Below, in pieces: positions 1 through 7,845 of a stretch of DNA of 64,000 bases. The stretch comes from Streptomyces coffeae. Lineage in GTDB: Bacteria > Actinomycetota > Actinomycetes > Streptomycetales > Streptomycetaceae. A program made the position numbers and the translations under genes. Position 1 is the stretch's first letter; each line of letters opens with the position of its first letter. The notes beneath the pieces were generated by a model. The model was not told the origin of the DNA. It ran no database searches and saw only the letters and a list, made by a program, of their open reading frames with translations. Where the stretch lies: positions 56,201-120,200 of the forward strand of contig NZ_JAERRF010000026.1 of the NCBI RefSeq assembly GCF_016741875.1, written 5' to 3'.

Positions 1-1176
1 GCCGATCACGTCGAGGGGTTCGCGCCCGAGCTCGCGGTCGTCACCCACGGCGGCGGCAAGGAGCTGGAGGAACCGGTGGTCGTCCGGCCCACCTCCGAGA
101 CGATCGTCAACGAGTACTTCGCCAAGTGGGTGCAGAGCTATCGCGATCTGCCGCTGCTGATCAACCAGTGGGCCAATGTGGTCCGTTGGGAGCTGCGGCC
201 GCGGCTGTTCCTGCGGACGACCGAATTCCTCTGGCAGGAGGGCCACACCGCCCACGCCACCTACGAGGACGCCCGGGACTTCGCGGCCCGCATCCACCGC
301 CATGTCTACGCCGACTTCATGGAGAACGTGCTCGCCATGGATGTCGTGCTGGGCCGGAAGACCGCCGCGGAGCGGTTCGCCGGAGCGCTCAACACCCTCA
401 CTCTGGAAGGGATGATGGGCGACGGCAAGGCTCTGCAACTGGGCACCAGCCATGAGCTCGGCCAGAACTTCTCCCGCGCCTTCAACACCAGCTATCTGTC
501 CCGGGACGGCGAGCAGGAGCTGGTGTGGCAGACATCCTGGGGCAGCACCACCCGCATGATCGGCGCGCTGGTGATGATGCACGGTGACGACCAGGGCCTG
601 CGGATCCCGCCCCGATTGGCCCCGGTGCAGGCCGTCGTCATGGCCGTCAAGGGCGATGACGCGGTGCTCGCCCGGGTCCGGGAGATCGGCGACCGGCTGA
701 CGGCGGCCGGGGTGCGGGTGCGGGTCGACGACCGCGCGGACACCCCGTTCGGCCGCCGCGCGGTGGACTGGGAGCTCAAGGGGGTGCCGGTCCGGGTCGA
801 GATCGGCCCGCGCGACCTGGAGAGCGGTACCGCGATGCTCGCGCGCCGGATCCCGGGCGGCAAGGAGCCGGTGCCCGTCGAGCGGCTGGCCGAACTGGTG
901 CCGGGGACGCTCGAGGAGGACCAGGCGCTGCTGCTGCGCCAGGCGCGGGACCGCCGCGAGGCGCGGACCACGGACGCGGCGACGATCGAGGAGGCCGCGG
1001 AGGCCGCGACCGCGGGCGGCTGGGCCCGGATCCGGTGGGCGGACCTGGGGCCGGAGGGCGAGGCGGCGCTCGCCGCGCAGGCGGTGTCCGTACGGTGTCT
1101 GGTCGCCGAGGACGGGTCGGTGCCGGACGCGGACGACGCTCCGGGTAACGTCGCCTACGTCGCGCGCGCCTACTGA
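1..1176 (+). CDS. proS: Proline-tRNA ligase, archaeal/eukaryotic type, 5'-truncated by window
   Basis: Class II aminoacyl-tRNA synthetase that charges tRNA-Pro in the cytoplasm. The frame is open from base 1, so the first part of the gene lies outside the window; 391 codons are visible. PTSETI marks the active-site entry, TTEFLWQEGHTAH is class II motif 2, and TSWGSTTRMIGALVMMHGDD covers motif 3; a C-terminal anticodon-binding domain follows. There is no long editing insertion between motifs 2 and 3, and the protein ends in a C-terminal Tyr (ARAY). Both are hallmarks of the short archaeal/eukaryotic ProRS class. In Streptomyces a second, bacterial-type proS normally lies just after ispG, the gene cut at the other end of this window, so this is probably the second ProRS (inference). 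Confidence 0.95.
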   Translation, partial: ADHVEGFAPELAVVTHGGGKELEEPVVVRPTSETIVNEYFAKWVQSYRDLPLLINQWANVVRWELRPRLFLRTTEFLWQEGHTAHATYEDARDFAARIHRHVYADFMENVLAMDVVLGRKTAAERFAGALNTLTLEGMMGDGKALQLGTSHELGQNFSRAFNTSYLSRDGEQELVWQTSWGSTTRMIGALVMMHGDDQGLRIPPRLAPVQAVVMAVKGDDAVLARVREIGDRLTAAGVRVRVDDRADTPFGRRAVDWELKGVPVRVEIGPRDLESGTAMLARRIPGGKEPVPVERLAELVPGTLEEDQALLLRQARDRREARTTDAATIEEAAEAATAGGWARIRWADLGPEGEAALAAQAVSVRCLVAEDGSVPDADDAPGNVAYVARAY

Positions 1177-1346
1177 GCGGGACCGCTGAGCCGGTACGTA
1201 CCGGGTTGATGCGCGGTGGGCGGCTCCTCCGCACATCGGCGCACCCGCCCTCGTCGCGGCACATCACGTGAACTGACTGGTACGTGCAAATTATTTGGGA
1301 TGCCCCGGAATCGGAACACCGGGCCGCTCCTGCTCGTTAGCACGAC

Positions 1347-1940
1347 GTGAGCACGACACCACCTGTTCTCGCCGCAGAGCTGGCGCAGGCGTGGGCCGAT
1401 ATTCAACGGCACCACCCCGAGCTGCCGGATCTCGCCGCGCCCGAATCGCTGATCGGAGAGTCGTCGTCCGCATGTGGCGCCGAGCTCTCCTTCGAACGGC
1501 TGCTGCACGAGGCAGTCCATGGCATCGCCGCTGCCCGCGGTGTCCGTGACACCTCGCGCGCCGGCCGCTACCACAACCGCCGGTTCCTGGCGATCGCCGA
1601 GGAGCTCGGGCTGGACCATCCCGAGGAGCCACATCCCAGCAGTGGCTTCTCGCTGGTCACCCTCAGCCCCGAGGCGAGAAAGCGCTACCGGACCACCATC
1701 GAGAGACTTCAGCGCGCCCTCAAGGCGCACACCGTCGCGACCACCGCCGACACCTCGCGCACCTTCCGCGGGCCCGCCGCGCGGCACGGCTCGTCCGGCG
1801 GCGGCGTCCGGGTCAAGGCCGTGTGCGACTGCGGGCGCAATGTCCGCGTCGTGCCGTCGGTGCTGGCGCAGGCGCCGATCATGTGCGGTGGATGCGGCAA
1901 GCCGTTCCGCATCCCGGAGGCGGTGGCTGCGGTCGGCTGA
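1347..1940 (+). CDS. Putative SprT-like zinc metalloprotein with C-terminal zinc ribbon
   Basis: 197-residue protein, GTG start. The middle carries LLHEAVHGIAAARG, an HExxH zinc-metalloprotease signature. About 25 residues later comes RYHNRRFLAIAEELGL, the arrangement seen in SprT-like domains of actinobacterial plasmid and phage proteins. The C-terminus has two CxC/CxxC knuckles (CDCG and CGGC about 20 residues apart) that should form a zinc ribbon, as in SprT-family DNA-protein crosslink proteases. It stands alone between proS and rpsP, on the same strand. The substrate is unknown; the family assignment rests on motif spacing only, so a non-catalytic zinc-binding role is possible. Upstream (1271-1300) is a short AT-richer stretch that may hold its promoter. 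Confidence 0.75.
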   Translation: MSTTPPVLAAELAQAWADIQRHHPELPDLAAPESLIGESSSACGAELSFERLLHEAVHGIAAARGVRDTSRAGRYHNRRFLAIAEELGLDHPEEPHPSSGFSLVTLSPEARKRYRTTIERLQRALKAHTVATTADTSRTFRGPAARHGSSGGGVRVKAVCDCGRNVRVVPSVLAQAPIMCGGCGKPFRIPEAVAAVG

Positions 1941-2094
1941 CCGGCGGCGGTGTGGCACAATGGTCCGCTGTACTCGACAGTCGACCAGGACCCCTCTCTC
2001 CTCCGGCTGGCGCGTCCATCGGGCACTCGGGTACCACAACCCCACGTGGCACTTCGCGTGCTCAACCACGTCAAGACCAGGAGACACCACTCCC

Positions 2095-2538
2095 GTGGCA
2101 GTCAAGATCAAGCTGAAGCGTCTGGGCAAGATCCGTTCGCCTCACTACCGCATCGTCATCGCCGACTCCCGTACCCGCCGTGACGGCCGGGCCATCGAGG
2201 AGATCGGTCTGTACCACCCGGTGCAGAACCCGTCGCGCATCGAGGTCAACTCGGAGCGCGCGCAGTACTGGCTGAAGGTCGGCGCGCAGCCGACCGAGCC
2301 GGTGCTGGCCCTGCTGAAGGTCACCGGCGACTGGCAGAAGTTCAAGGGCCTGCCGGCGCCGCCTCCGATGAAGGTCGCCGAGCCGAAGGCCGACAAGCGC
2401 GCCCTGTTCGAGGCCGCCGCCAAGGACGCCGGTGACGAGCCGAAGGGTGAGGCCATCACCCAGAAGGCGAAGAAGTCCGAGAAGAAGTCGGACGAGGCGG
2501 CCGAGGCCGCTGAGTCCACCGCGTCGACCGAGGCCTGA
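2095..2538 (+). CDS. rpsP: 30S ribosomal protein S16
   Basis: Small-subunit ribosomal protein S16, 147 residues. The GTG start begins VAVKIKLKRLGKIRSPHYR, the conserved S16 N-terminus, and an AGGAGA ribosome-binding site sits at 2079-2084. The core (about residues 1-85) is followed by a long Lys/Glu/Ala-rich tail ending in AESTASTEA, a typical actinobacterial extension beyond the ~82-residue enterobacterial form. It is the first gene of the rpsP-khpA-rimM-trmD operon. A -10-like CACAAT at 1956-1961 lies in the leader. The same reading frame stays open far upstream, but that part is an overlap with the preceding gene in another frame. Confidence 0.97.
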   Translation: MAVKIKLKRLGKIRSPHYRIVIADSRTRRDGRAIEEIGLYHPVQNPSRIEVNSERAQYWLKVGAQPTEPVLALLKVTGDWQKFKGLPAPPPMKVAEPKADKRALFEAAAKDAGDEPKGEAITQKAKKSEKKSDEAAEAAESTASTEA

Positions 2539-2540
2539 CG

Positions 2541-2780
2541 ATGCTCGAGGAAGCCCTCGAGCACCTGGTGAAGGGCATCGTCGACAACCCCGACGACGTG
2601 CAGGTCGCCTCGCGCAACCTGCGTCGCGGGCAAGTGCTGGAGGTCCGGGTGCACCCCGATGACCTCGGCAAGGTGATCGGCCGCAACGGCCGGACCGCGC
2701 GTGCCCTGCGGACCGTCGTGGGCGCCATCGGCGGCCGTGGGATCCGCGTCGACCTCGTCGACGTGGACCAGATCCGCTGA
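2541..2780 (+). CDS. khpA: KH-domain RNA-binding protein KhpA
   Basis: 79-residue single KH-domain protein. The GxxG loop that contacts RNA is visible in KVIGRNGRTARALRTVVGA. It starts 2 bases after the rpsP stop, so it is translationally linked to it. KhpA proteins bind many RNAs and are linked to translation and cell-envelope control in Gram-positive bacteria; the position between S16 and the ribosome maturation factor RimM fits a ribosome-related role. Confidence 0.93.
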   Translation: MLEEALEHLVKGIVDNPDDVQVASRNLRRGQVLEVRVHPDDLGKVIGRNGRTARALRTVVGAIGGRGIRVDLVDVDQIR

Positions 2781-2862
2781 GGCGATCAAAGAGAGCACCG
2801 GCATGGGCCGGGGAGGGCCATGGGCCGTCCCCGGCCCGTGTGTGTGAAGGGACATCGGACAC

Positions 2863-3432
2863 GTGCAGTTGGTTGTGGCGAGGATCGGCCGTGCCCATGG
2901 GATCAAGGGTGAGGTCACCGTCGAGGTCCGTACGGACGAGCCGGAGCTGAGGCTCGCCCCGGGCGCCGTGCTGGCCACCGAACCCGTCTCGGCCGGGCCG
3001 CTGACCATCGAGACCGGCCGGGTCCACAGCGGCCGGCTGCTGCTGCGCTTCGAGGGCGTCCGGGACCGCAACGGCGCGGAGGCGCTGCGCAACACCCTGC
3101 TGATCGCGGAGGTCGACCCGGAGGAAGTCCCCGAGGACCCCGAGGAGTTCTACGACCACCAGCTGATCGACCTCGATGTGGTCACCGTGGACGGGACCGA
3201 GGTCGGCAGGATCTCCGAGATCTCCCATCTGCCGTACCAGGACCTGCTGATCGTCCGGCGTCCGGACGGCGGTGAGGTGATGATCCCGTTCGTCTCCGCG
3301 GTGGTGCCGGAGATCGACCTCGAGGCGCAGCGGGCGGTGATCGACCCGCCGCCGGGGCTGCTGAACGACGCCGAGGCCGAGATCGCCGGCAGCCGCGGGG
3401 ACTCCTCGTCGGACGAGGGCGCGTCGTCATGA
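2863..3432 (+). CDS. rimM: 16S rRNA processing protein RimM
   Basis: 189-residue 30S maturation factor that binds S19 and assists 16S rRNA 3'-domain assembly. The GTG start gives MQLVVARIGRAHGIKGEVTV, the conserved RimM N-terminal barrel. The C-terminal PRC-barrel includes FYDHQLIDLDVVT and VMIPFVSAVVPEID. The last ~25 residues are an acidic/serine tail. The stop overlaps the trmD start by four bases (ATGA), so the two are translationally coupled. An 82-base gap separates it from khpA. Confidence 0.96.
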   Translation: MQLVVARIGRAHGIKGEVTVEVRTDEPELRLAPGAVLATEPVSAGPLTIETGRVHSGRLLLRFEGVRDRNGAEALRNTLLIAEVDPEEVPEDPEEFYDHQLIDLDVVTVDGTEVGRISEISHLPYQDLLIVRRPDGGEVMIPFVSAVVPEIDLEAQRAVIDPPPGLLNDAEAEIAGSRGDSSSDEGASS

Positions 3433-4250
3433 GGCTCGATGTCGTCACGATCTTCCCGGAGTACCTGGAGCCGCTGAACGTCTCGCTGGTCGGCAAGGCG
3501 CGCGCCCGGGGACAGCTGGACGTCCGCGTCCACGATCTGCGCTCCTTCACGCACGACCGGCACCACACGGTGGACGACACCCCCTATGGCGGTGGTCCGG
3601 GCATGGTGATGAAGCCCGAGCCATGGGGTGAGGCGCTGGACTCCATCCTCGCCTCGGGGGAGGCCGAGCGGCCGGCCAGGCCGGTGCTGGTGGTGCCGAC
3701 GCCGAGTGGGCGTCCGTTCACCCAGGCGCTGGCCGTGGAGCTGGCCGAGCGCCCCTGGCTGATCTTCGCGCCCGCCCGTTACGAAGGCATCGACCGGCGG
3801 GTGATCGAGGAGTACGGCGAGCACCTCGAGGTCCACGAGGTCTCCATCGGCGACTACGTCCTGGCCGGTGGCGAGGCCGCGGTCCTGGTCATCACCGAGG
3901 CGGTCGCCCGGCTGCTGCCCGGGGTGCTGGGCAACGCCGAGTCGCACCGCGACGACTCCTTCGCGCCCGGTGCCATGGCCGATCTGCTGGAGGGGCCGGT
4001 CTACACCAAGCCTCCCGAGTGGCGTGGCCGCGGTATCCCGGAGGTGCTGGTCAGCGGGCACCACGGCAAGGTCGCGCGATGGCGGCGGGACGAGGCGTTC
4101 CGGCGTACCAGCGTCAACCGCCCCGATCTGATCGAGCGCTGCGACCCCGCGGCGCTGGACAAGCACGACCGGAAGACCCTGGTCGAGCTGGGCTGGCAGG
4201 AGCTCCCCGAGGGCGGATTTGGGCGCTCGGACCGCGCCGTGGAAGAATAG
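3429..4250 (+). CDS. trmD: tRNA (guanine-37-N1)-methyltransferase
   Basis: 273-residue SPOUT methyltransferase that forms m1G37 next to the anticodon using SAM, preventing +1 frameshifting. The N-terminus MRLDVVTIFPEYLEPLNVS is typical, and the trefoil-knot SAM site shows as SIGDYVLAGGEAA. Overlaps rimM by ATGA, so it is translated from the same message. Length is normal for actinobacteria. Confidence 0.97.
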   Translation: MRLDVVTIFPEYLEPLNVSLVGKARARGQLDVRVHDLRSFTHDRHHTVDDTPYGGGPGMVMKPEPWGEALDSILASGEAERPARPVLVVPTPSGRPFTQALAVELAERPWLIFAPARYEGIDRRVIEEYGEHLEVHEVSIGDYVLAGGEAAVLVITEAVARLLPGVLGNAESHRDDSFAPGAMADLLEGPVYTKPPEWRGRGIPEVLVSGHHGKVARWRRDEAFRRTSVNRPDLIERCDPAALDKHDRKTLVELGWQELPEGGFGRSDRAVEE

Positions 4251-4344
4251 GTCGCTGCCGTACGTCCGGGCGCGGCGCCCCTGCCACAGGGGGATCGACG
4301 CCCACCCGATGAGGGCGGCACTCCGAATCAACATCCGATATGCC

Positions 4345-4366
4345 GCTGATGACCTGTGGCATCAGC
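4345..4366 (+). promoter_or_regulatory. Hairpin in rplS leader next to the ribosome-binding site
   Basis: Perfect 7-base inverted repeat GCTGATG / CATCAGC with an 8-base loop. It ends two bases before the AGGAAAG Shine-Dalgarno sequence (4368-4374) of rplS. It could tune L19 translation; leader-mediated control is known for several ribosomal protein genes, but a function here is inference. Confidence 0.4.
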
Positions 4367-4383
4367 GAGGAAAGCAGACGATC

Positions 4384-4734
4384 ATGTCTCACCTGCTCGA
4401 CACCGTCGACTCCGCGTCGCTGCGCAGCGACATCCCCACCTTCCGTCCCGGTGACACGGTCAACGTGCACGTGCGCGTCATCGAGGGCAACCGCTCCCGT
4501 GTGCAGCAGTTCAAGGGTGTGGTCATCCGCCGCCAGGGTTCCGGTGTGCGTGAGACCTTCACCGTCCGCAAGGTGAGCTTCAGCGTCGGCGTCGAGCGCA
4601 CCTTCCCGGTGCACACCCCGATCGTGGAGAAGATCGAGGTCGTCACCCGCGGTGATGTGCGCCGTGCGAAGCTGTACTACCTGCGCGACCTTCGCGGCAA
4701 GGCCGCCAAGATCAAGGAGAAGCGCGAGAGCTGA
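4384..4734 (+). CDS. rplS: 50S ribosomal protein L19
   Basis: 116-residue large-subunit protein at the 30S-50S interface. The start at MSHLLDTVDSASLRSDIPTF is chosen because conserved L19 sequence begins there (FRPGDTVNVHVRVIEG, then RQGSGVRETFTVRK) and an AGGAAAG ribosome-binding site lies just upstream; the open frame extends further upstream without similarity. A 133-base leader separates it from trmD. It is probably partly cotranscribed with the upstream operon. Confidence 0.97.
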   Translation: MSHLLDTVDSASLRSDIPTFRPGDTVNVHVRVIEGNRSRVQQFKGVVIRRQGSGVRETFTVRKVSFSVGVERTFPVHTPIVEKIEVVTRGDVRRAKLYYLRDLRGKAAKIKEKRES

Positions 4735-4758
4735 GTTTTGCGCGACTACTGAGCTACC

Positions 4759-4773
4759 GCCGGATCATCCGGC
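4759..4773. promoter_or_regulatory. 15-base palindrome between rplS and the first signal peptidase gene
   Basis: GCCGGAT-C-ATCCGGC, perfect apart from the central base. It lies 24 bases before the first signal peptidase start codon and just upstream of a TAGGCT -10-like hexamer (4783-4788). It may be an operator over the promoter or a short terminator stem for rplS. Confidence 0.3.
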
Positions 4774-4796
4774 CGGGGCGGATAGGCTCTGGCCCG

Positions 4797-5645
4797 ATGG
4801 ACACCGAAGGACAGCTCACGGAGCGCGACCGCGCCTCCCGCTCCTCGACGGAGCACGAGGAGCGGTCGCGCTCTTCGCATGCGCCGGGCGATGCCGCGGA
4901 AGAGACCGCCGCCGCGCCCCGGCCTGCCCGGCGTGCGCTCGGGTGGCTGACCGGAGGTGGGCCCTGGCGGCGGGCGGGAGTGGTCACGGCACTCAGTGCC
5001 GTGCTGGTCCTGCTGGTGAGCGGCTGGGTGGTCCAGCCGTTCCTGATCCCCAGCCGCTCGATGGAGAACACCCTGCGGCCCGGGGACCGGGTCCTGGTGA
5101 ACAAGCTCGCCTACCGGTTCGGGGACGATCCGCGCCGCGGTGACGTTGTGGTGTTCGACGGAACGGGTTCCTTTCTCGGCGAGAAGCCGTCGGGGAACCC
5201 TGTGACCGGAGTGCTCCGCAAGGCGGCCGCGGCGGTCGGACTGGCCGCCCCGGCCGAGTCCGACTACATCAAGCGTGTGGTGGGCGTCGGCGGTGACCGG
5301 GTCACCTGCTGCGACAAGCGGGGGAGGATCGAGGTGAACGGTCAACCGGTGAACGAGCACTATCTGCGCCCGGGGGACAGCCCCTCGCGTGTGCCGTTCG
5401 ACATCGTGGTGCCGGAAGGGCGGCTGTGGGTGATGGGCGACCACCGCTCCGCCTCCCGTGACTCACGTGACCATCTCGGTGCGCCCGGCGGGGGCACCGT
5501 CCCCGTCGGCCAGGTGATCGGCCGTGCCGACTGGATCGCCTGGCCGGTCGGCCGCTGGTCCCGGCTGGAGCGGCCGGAGACCTTCGCCAGAGTGCCCCAG
5601 CCCGGTGTCATGCACGGCGCGGAACCCGGCGGCGCGCATGGGTAG
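4797..5645 (+). CDS. lepB: Type I signal peptidase 1 of 4 (SipW-like)
   Basis: 282-residue membrane serine protease that removes Sec/Tat signal peptides on the outer face of the membrane. An acidic, disordered N-terminus of about 60 residues precedes one membrane segment (VVTALSAVLVLLVSGWVV). Catalytic Ser lies in IPSRSMENTL and catalytic Lys in YIKRVVGVGGD; GDHRSASRDSRDH is the conserved C-terminal box. Unlike the fourth paralogue it has no C-terminal membrane helix. A TAGGCT -10-like hexamer 8 bases before the ATG, with no good ribosome-binding site, suggests a leaderless transcript. First of four tandem paralogues, the arrangement known in Streptomyces as sipWXYZ. Its last 8 bases overlap the next gene. 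Confidence 0.94.
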   Translation: MDTEGQLTERDRASRSSTEHEERSRSSHAPGDAAEETAAAPRPARRALGWLTGGGPWRRAGVVTALSAVLVLLVSGWVVQPFLIPSRSMENTLRPGDRVLVNKLAYRFGDDPRRGDVVVFDGTGSFLGEKPSGNPVTGVLRKAAAAVGLAAPAESDYIKRVVGVGGDRVTCCDKRGRIEVNGQPVNEHYLRPGDSPSRVPFDIVVPEGRLWVMGDHRSASRDSRDHLGAPGGGTVPVGQVIGRADWIAWPVGRWSRLERPETFARVPQPGVMHGAEPGGAHG

Positions 5646-6915
5646 CCGTGGACGACCCCGATACGGAAAGCGCCGCGCGGGCACGCCGCCGGAACCGGAG
5701 GCGCCGCGTCCCGGGGAGCGCCCGCTGGGCGGGCGTGCCGAGCGGCGCAAGATCCAGCGCCGTATCAAGCGCAGGCGCCAACGCTCCAAGGTCAAGGAGA
5801 TACCGATCCTGGTGGGCGTGGCACTGGTGATCGCACTGGTGCTGAAGACCTTCCTGGTGCAGGCGTTTGTGATTCCGTCCGGATCGATGGAGCAGACGAT
5901 CCGCATCGGCGACCGGGTGCTGGTGGACAAATTCACACCGTGGTTCGGCTCGAAGCCGGAGCGCGGCGATGTGGTGGTGTTCAAGGATCCCGGCGGCTGG
6001 CTCGAGGACGAGCGCAAGCCGCCCAAGGACGATCCGCCGGTCATCAAGCAGGGCAAGCAGTTCCTGACCTTCATCGGTCTGCTGCCGTCGGACAACGAGC
6101 AGGACCTGATCAAGCGGGTGGTCGGGGTCGGCGGTGACACGGTGGCGTGCTGTGACTCCGACGGCAAGGTCACCGTCAACGGAACGCCGCTGAACGAACC
6201 GTATCTGCACCCGGGGAACGAGCCCTCGCAGCGCCAGTTCAAGGTGACCGTCCCCAAGGGGCGGATCTTTGTGATGGGCGATCACCGCTCCAACTCGGCG
6301 GACTCCCGGGTCCATCTGGACGAGCCGGGCCAGGGCACCGTCTCGGACGACATGGTGGTCGGCCGCGCCGTGGTGATCGCCTGGCCGTTCGGCCATATGC
6401 GGAAGCTGGAGGAGCCCGGAACGTACGCCTCGGTGAAGGACGCGCCGAGTGGGGAGACACAGGCGCAGGGCGCGCCGCATAGGCTGTCCCCCATGGATCA
6501 GCAAGGAATGGTCCAGCTCCCGACCCCTGCGGAACTCCCGCTCGTTATGGGAGTGGTGGTCCTGCGCCGTTCGTGGAGCAGGCGGCAGTCAGGCGTGAGG
6601 AGTGGATGTGGGGGATTTGGCGGTCGGCGCACGATCCGGTCACGAAGAGCCCGAGCGGCGACCCGGGACAAGGGGAGAGACCTCTGTGAACGGGGACGGC
6701 ACGGACACGGCGTCAGAGACCGGTGCGCCCACGGACGGGGCCTCCGGCGCCCCGGCCGGGCCCGGCGGCGCGGACCGTGCGACCGCGGCGGATCCCTCGG
6801 ATCGCTCGGGGTCCACCGATCCCCAGGACTCCGCGGAGGGCGTGGCGCCGGAGGATTCCTCCGGGGCGCCCGGCCGTTCCGGCGGCGAGGCCGCGCCGGG
6901 GGCGAGGAGCGCTAG
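5638..6915 (+). CDS. lepB: Type I signal peptidase 2 of 4 (SipX-like), with overlapping C-terminal tail
   Basis: 425 residues as read. An Arg-rich N-terminus precedes a membrane segment (PILVGVALVIALVLKTFLVQ). Catalytic Ser is in IPSGSMEQTI, catalytic Lys in LIKRVVGVGGD, and the GDHRSNSADSRVH box is present. The ATG at 5638 lies inside the 3' end of the previous gene, consistent with coupling. Enzymatic sequence ends near 6450. The last ~110 residues are Arg/Gly-rich, and the final 230 bases run over the start of the next signal peptidase in another frame. That tail looks like a shadow translation, so the natural stop may have been lost by a frameshift or a sequence error. The catalytic part is certain; the true 3' end is not. 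Confidence 0.85.
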   Translation: MGSRGRPRYGKRRAGTPPEPEAPRPGERPLGGRAERRKIQRRIKRRRQRSKVKEIPILVGVALVIALVLKTFLVQAFVIPSGSMEQTIRIGDRVLVDKFTPWFGSKPERGDVVVFKDPGGWLEDERKPPKDDPPVIKQGKQFLTFIGLLPSDNEQDLIKRVVGVGGDTVACCDSDGKVTVNGTPLNEPYLHPGNEPSQRQFKVTVPKGRIFVMGDHRSNSADSRVHLDEPGQGTVSDDMVVGRAVVIAWPFGHMRKLEEPGTYASVKDAPSGETQAQGAPHRLSPMDQQGMVQLPTPAELPLVMGVVVLRRSWSRRQSGVRSGCGGFGGRRTIRSRRARAATRDKGRDLCERGRHGHGVRDRCAHGRGLRRPGRARRRGPCDRGGSLGSLGVHRSPGLRGGRGAGGFLRGARPFRRRGRAGGEER

Positions 6916-7699
6916 CGGCAAGGGCCCGAAGAAGGTGCGCTCCTTCTGGAAGGAGCTGCCGATCCTGGTCGGTATCGCGCTGCTGCTGGCGCTGCTGATC
7001 AAGACCTTCCTGGTGCAGGCGTTCTCCATCCCGTCCGACTCGATGCAGAACACCTTGCAGCGGGGCGACCGGGTGCTGGTGGACAAGCTCACCCCGTGGT
7101 TCGGCTCCGAGCCCCAGCGCGGTGAGGTGGTGGTCTTCCATGACCCGGGCGGCTGGCTCGGCGAGACCGAGAAGCAGGACTCCGGACCGGTCGCCGAGGG
7201 CATCCAGAAGGCGCTGAGCTTTATCGGGCTGATGCCGTCGGCCGAGGAGAAGGACCTGATCAAGCGGGTCATCGCGGTCGGCGGGGACACCGTCTCGTGC
7301 AAGCGCGGCGGCAAGGTCATGGTGAACGGCAAGGCGCTGGACGAGCCGTACATCTTCCCCGGGAACACCCCTTGTGACGAGAAGCCGTTCGGGCCGGTCA
7401 AGGTGCCCGAGGGCCGGATCTGGGTGATGGGCGACCACCGTCAGGACTCGCTGGACTCGCGCTACCACCAGAACCTGCACAACGGCACAGTCTCGGTCGA
7501 CGATGTCGTCGGGCGCGCGATCGTCGTCGCCTGGCCGGTCGACCGCTGGAGCTCCCTGTCCGTGCCCGGCACCTTCGACCAGCCGGGGCTGAGCGCGGCG
7601 GCCTCGCTGGCGCCGACGGCCGGCGGGCTCGCGGGCGCGCTGCCGATCGTGCTGTGGCGGCGGCGCAGGCTGATCGCCAGGGCGGGGCGGGACGGCTGA
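6686..7699 (+). CDS. lepB: Type I signal peptidase 3 of 4 (SipY-like)
   Basis: 337-residue signal peptidase. The GTG at 6686 is chosen because AGGGGAGAG at 6671-6679 gives a good ribosome-binding site; an earlier in-frame start at 6602 has none. Residues 1-85 are low-complexity Ala/Gly/Ser/Glu. Then come a membrane helix (LPILVGIALLLALLIKTFLV), catalytic Ser in IPSDSMQNTL, Lys in LIKRVIAVGGD, and the GDHRQDSLDSRYH box. A hydrophobic segment near the C-terminus (LAGALPIVLW) followed by Arg residues may be a second membrane anchor. It is closest to the second paralogue. Confidence 0.94.
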   Translation: MNGDGTDTASETGAPTDGASGAPAGPGGADRATAADPSDRSGSTDPQDSAEGVAPEDSSGAPGRSGGEAAPGARSASGKGPKKVRSFWKELPILVGIALLLALLIKTFLVQAFSIPSDSMQNTLQRGDRVLVDKLTPWFGSEPQRGEVVVFHDPGGWLGETEKQDSGPVAEGIQKALSFIGLMPSAEEKDLIKRVIAVGGDTVSCKRGGKVMVNGKALDEPYIFPGNTPCDEKPFGPVKVPEGRIWVMGDHRQDSLDSRYHQNLHNGTVSVDDVVGRAIVVAWPVDRWSSLSVPGTFDQPGLSAAASLAPTAGGLAGALPIVLWRRRRLIARAGRDG

Positions 7700-7746
7700 C
7701 CTGCTGGTCTGCCGCTGTTGCAGGGCTTCCCCGCCGCATCCCACTG

Positions 7747-7776
7747 CTGACGCCGGGCGCCTACCGCGGGTAAGGT
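7747..7776 (+). promoter_or_regulatory. Probable sigma-70-type promoter for the fourth signal peptidase
   Basis: CTGACG (7747-7752) and TAAGGT (7771-7776) are spaced by 18 bases, close to the vegetative Streptomyces consensus. They lie in the 146-base gap between the third and fourth signal peptidase genes, about 70 bases upstream of the ATG at 7846, so the fourth gene is probably transcribed separately from the first three. Confidence 0.45.
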
Positions 7777-7845
7777 GCGGTCCCGTGTCCTCGGGCACGC
7801 GGAACCTGATCTTCTGACGTCGGTGCGCAAGGCGGGAGCACGGGA

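Noticed and set aside
1941..2094. Possible tRNA in the leader of rpsP
   Set aside because: No cloverleaf with a T-arm GTTCRANNC box could be built.
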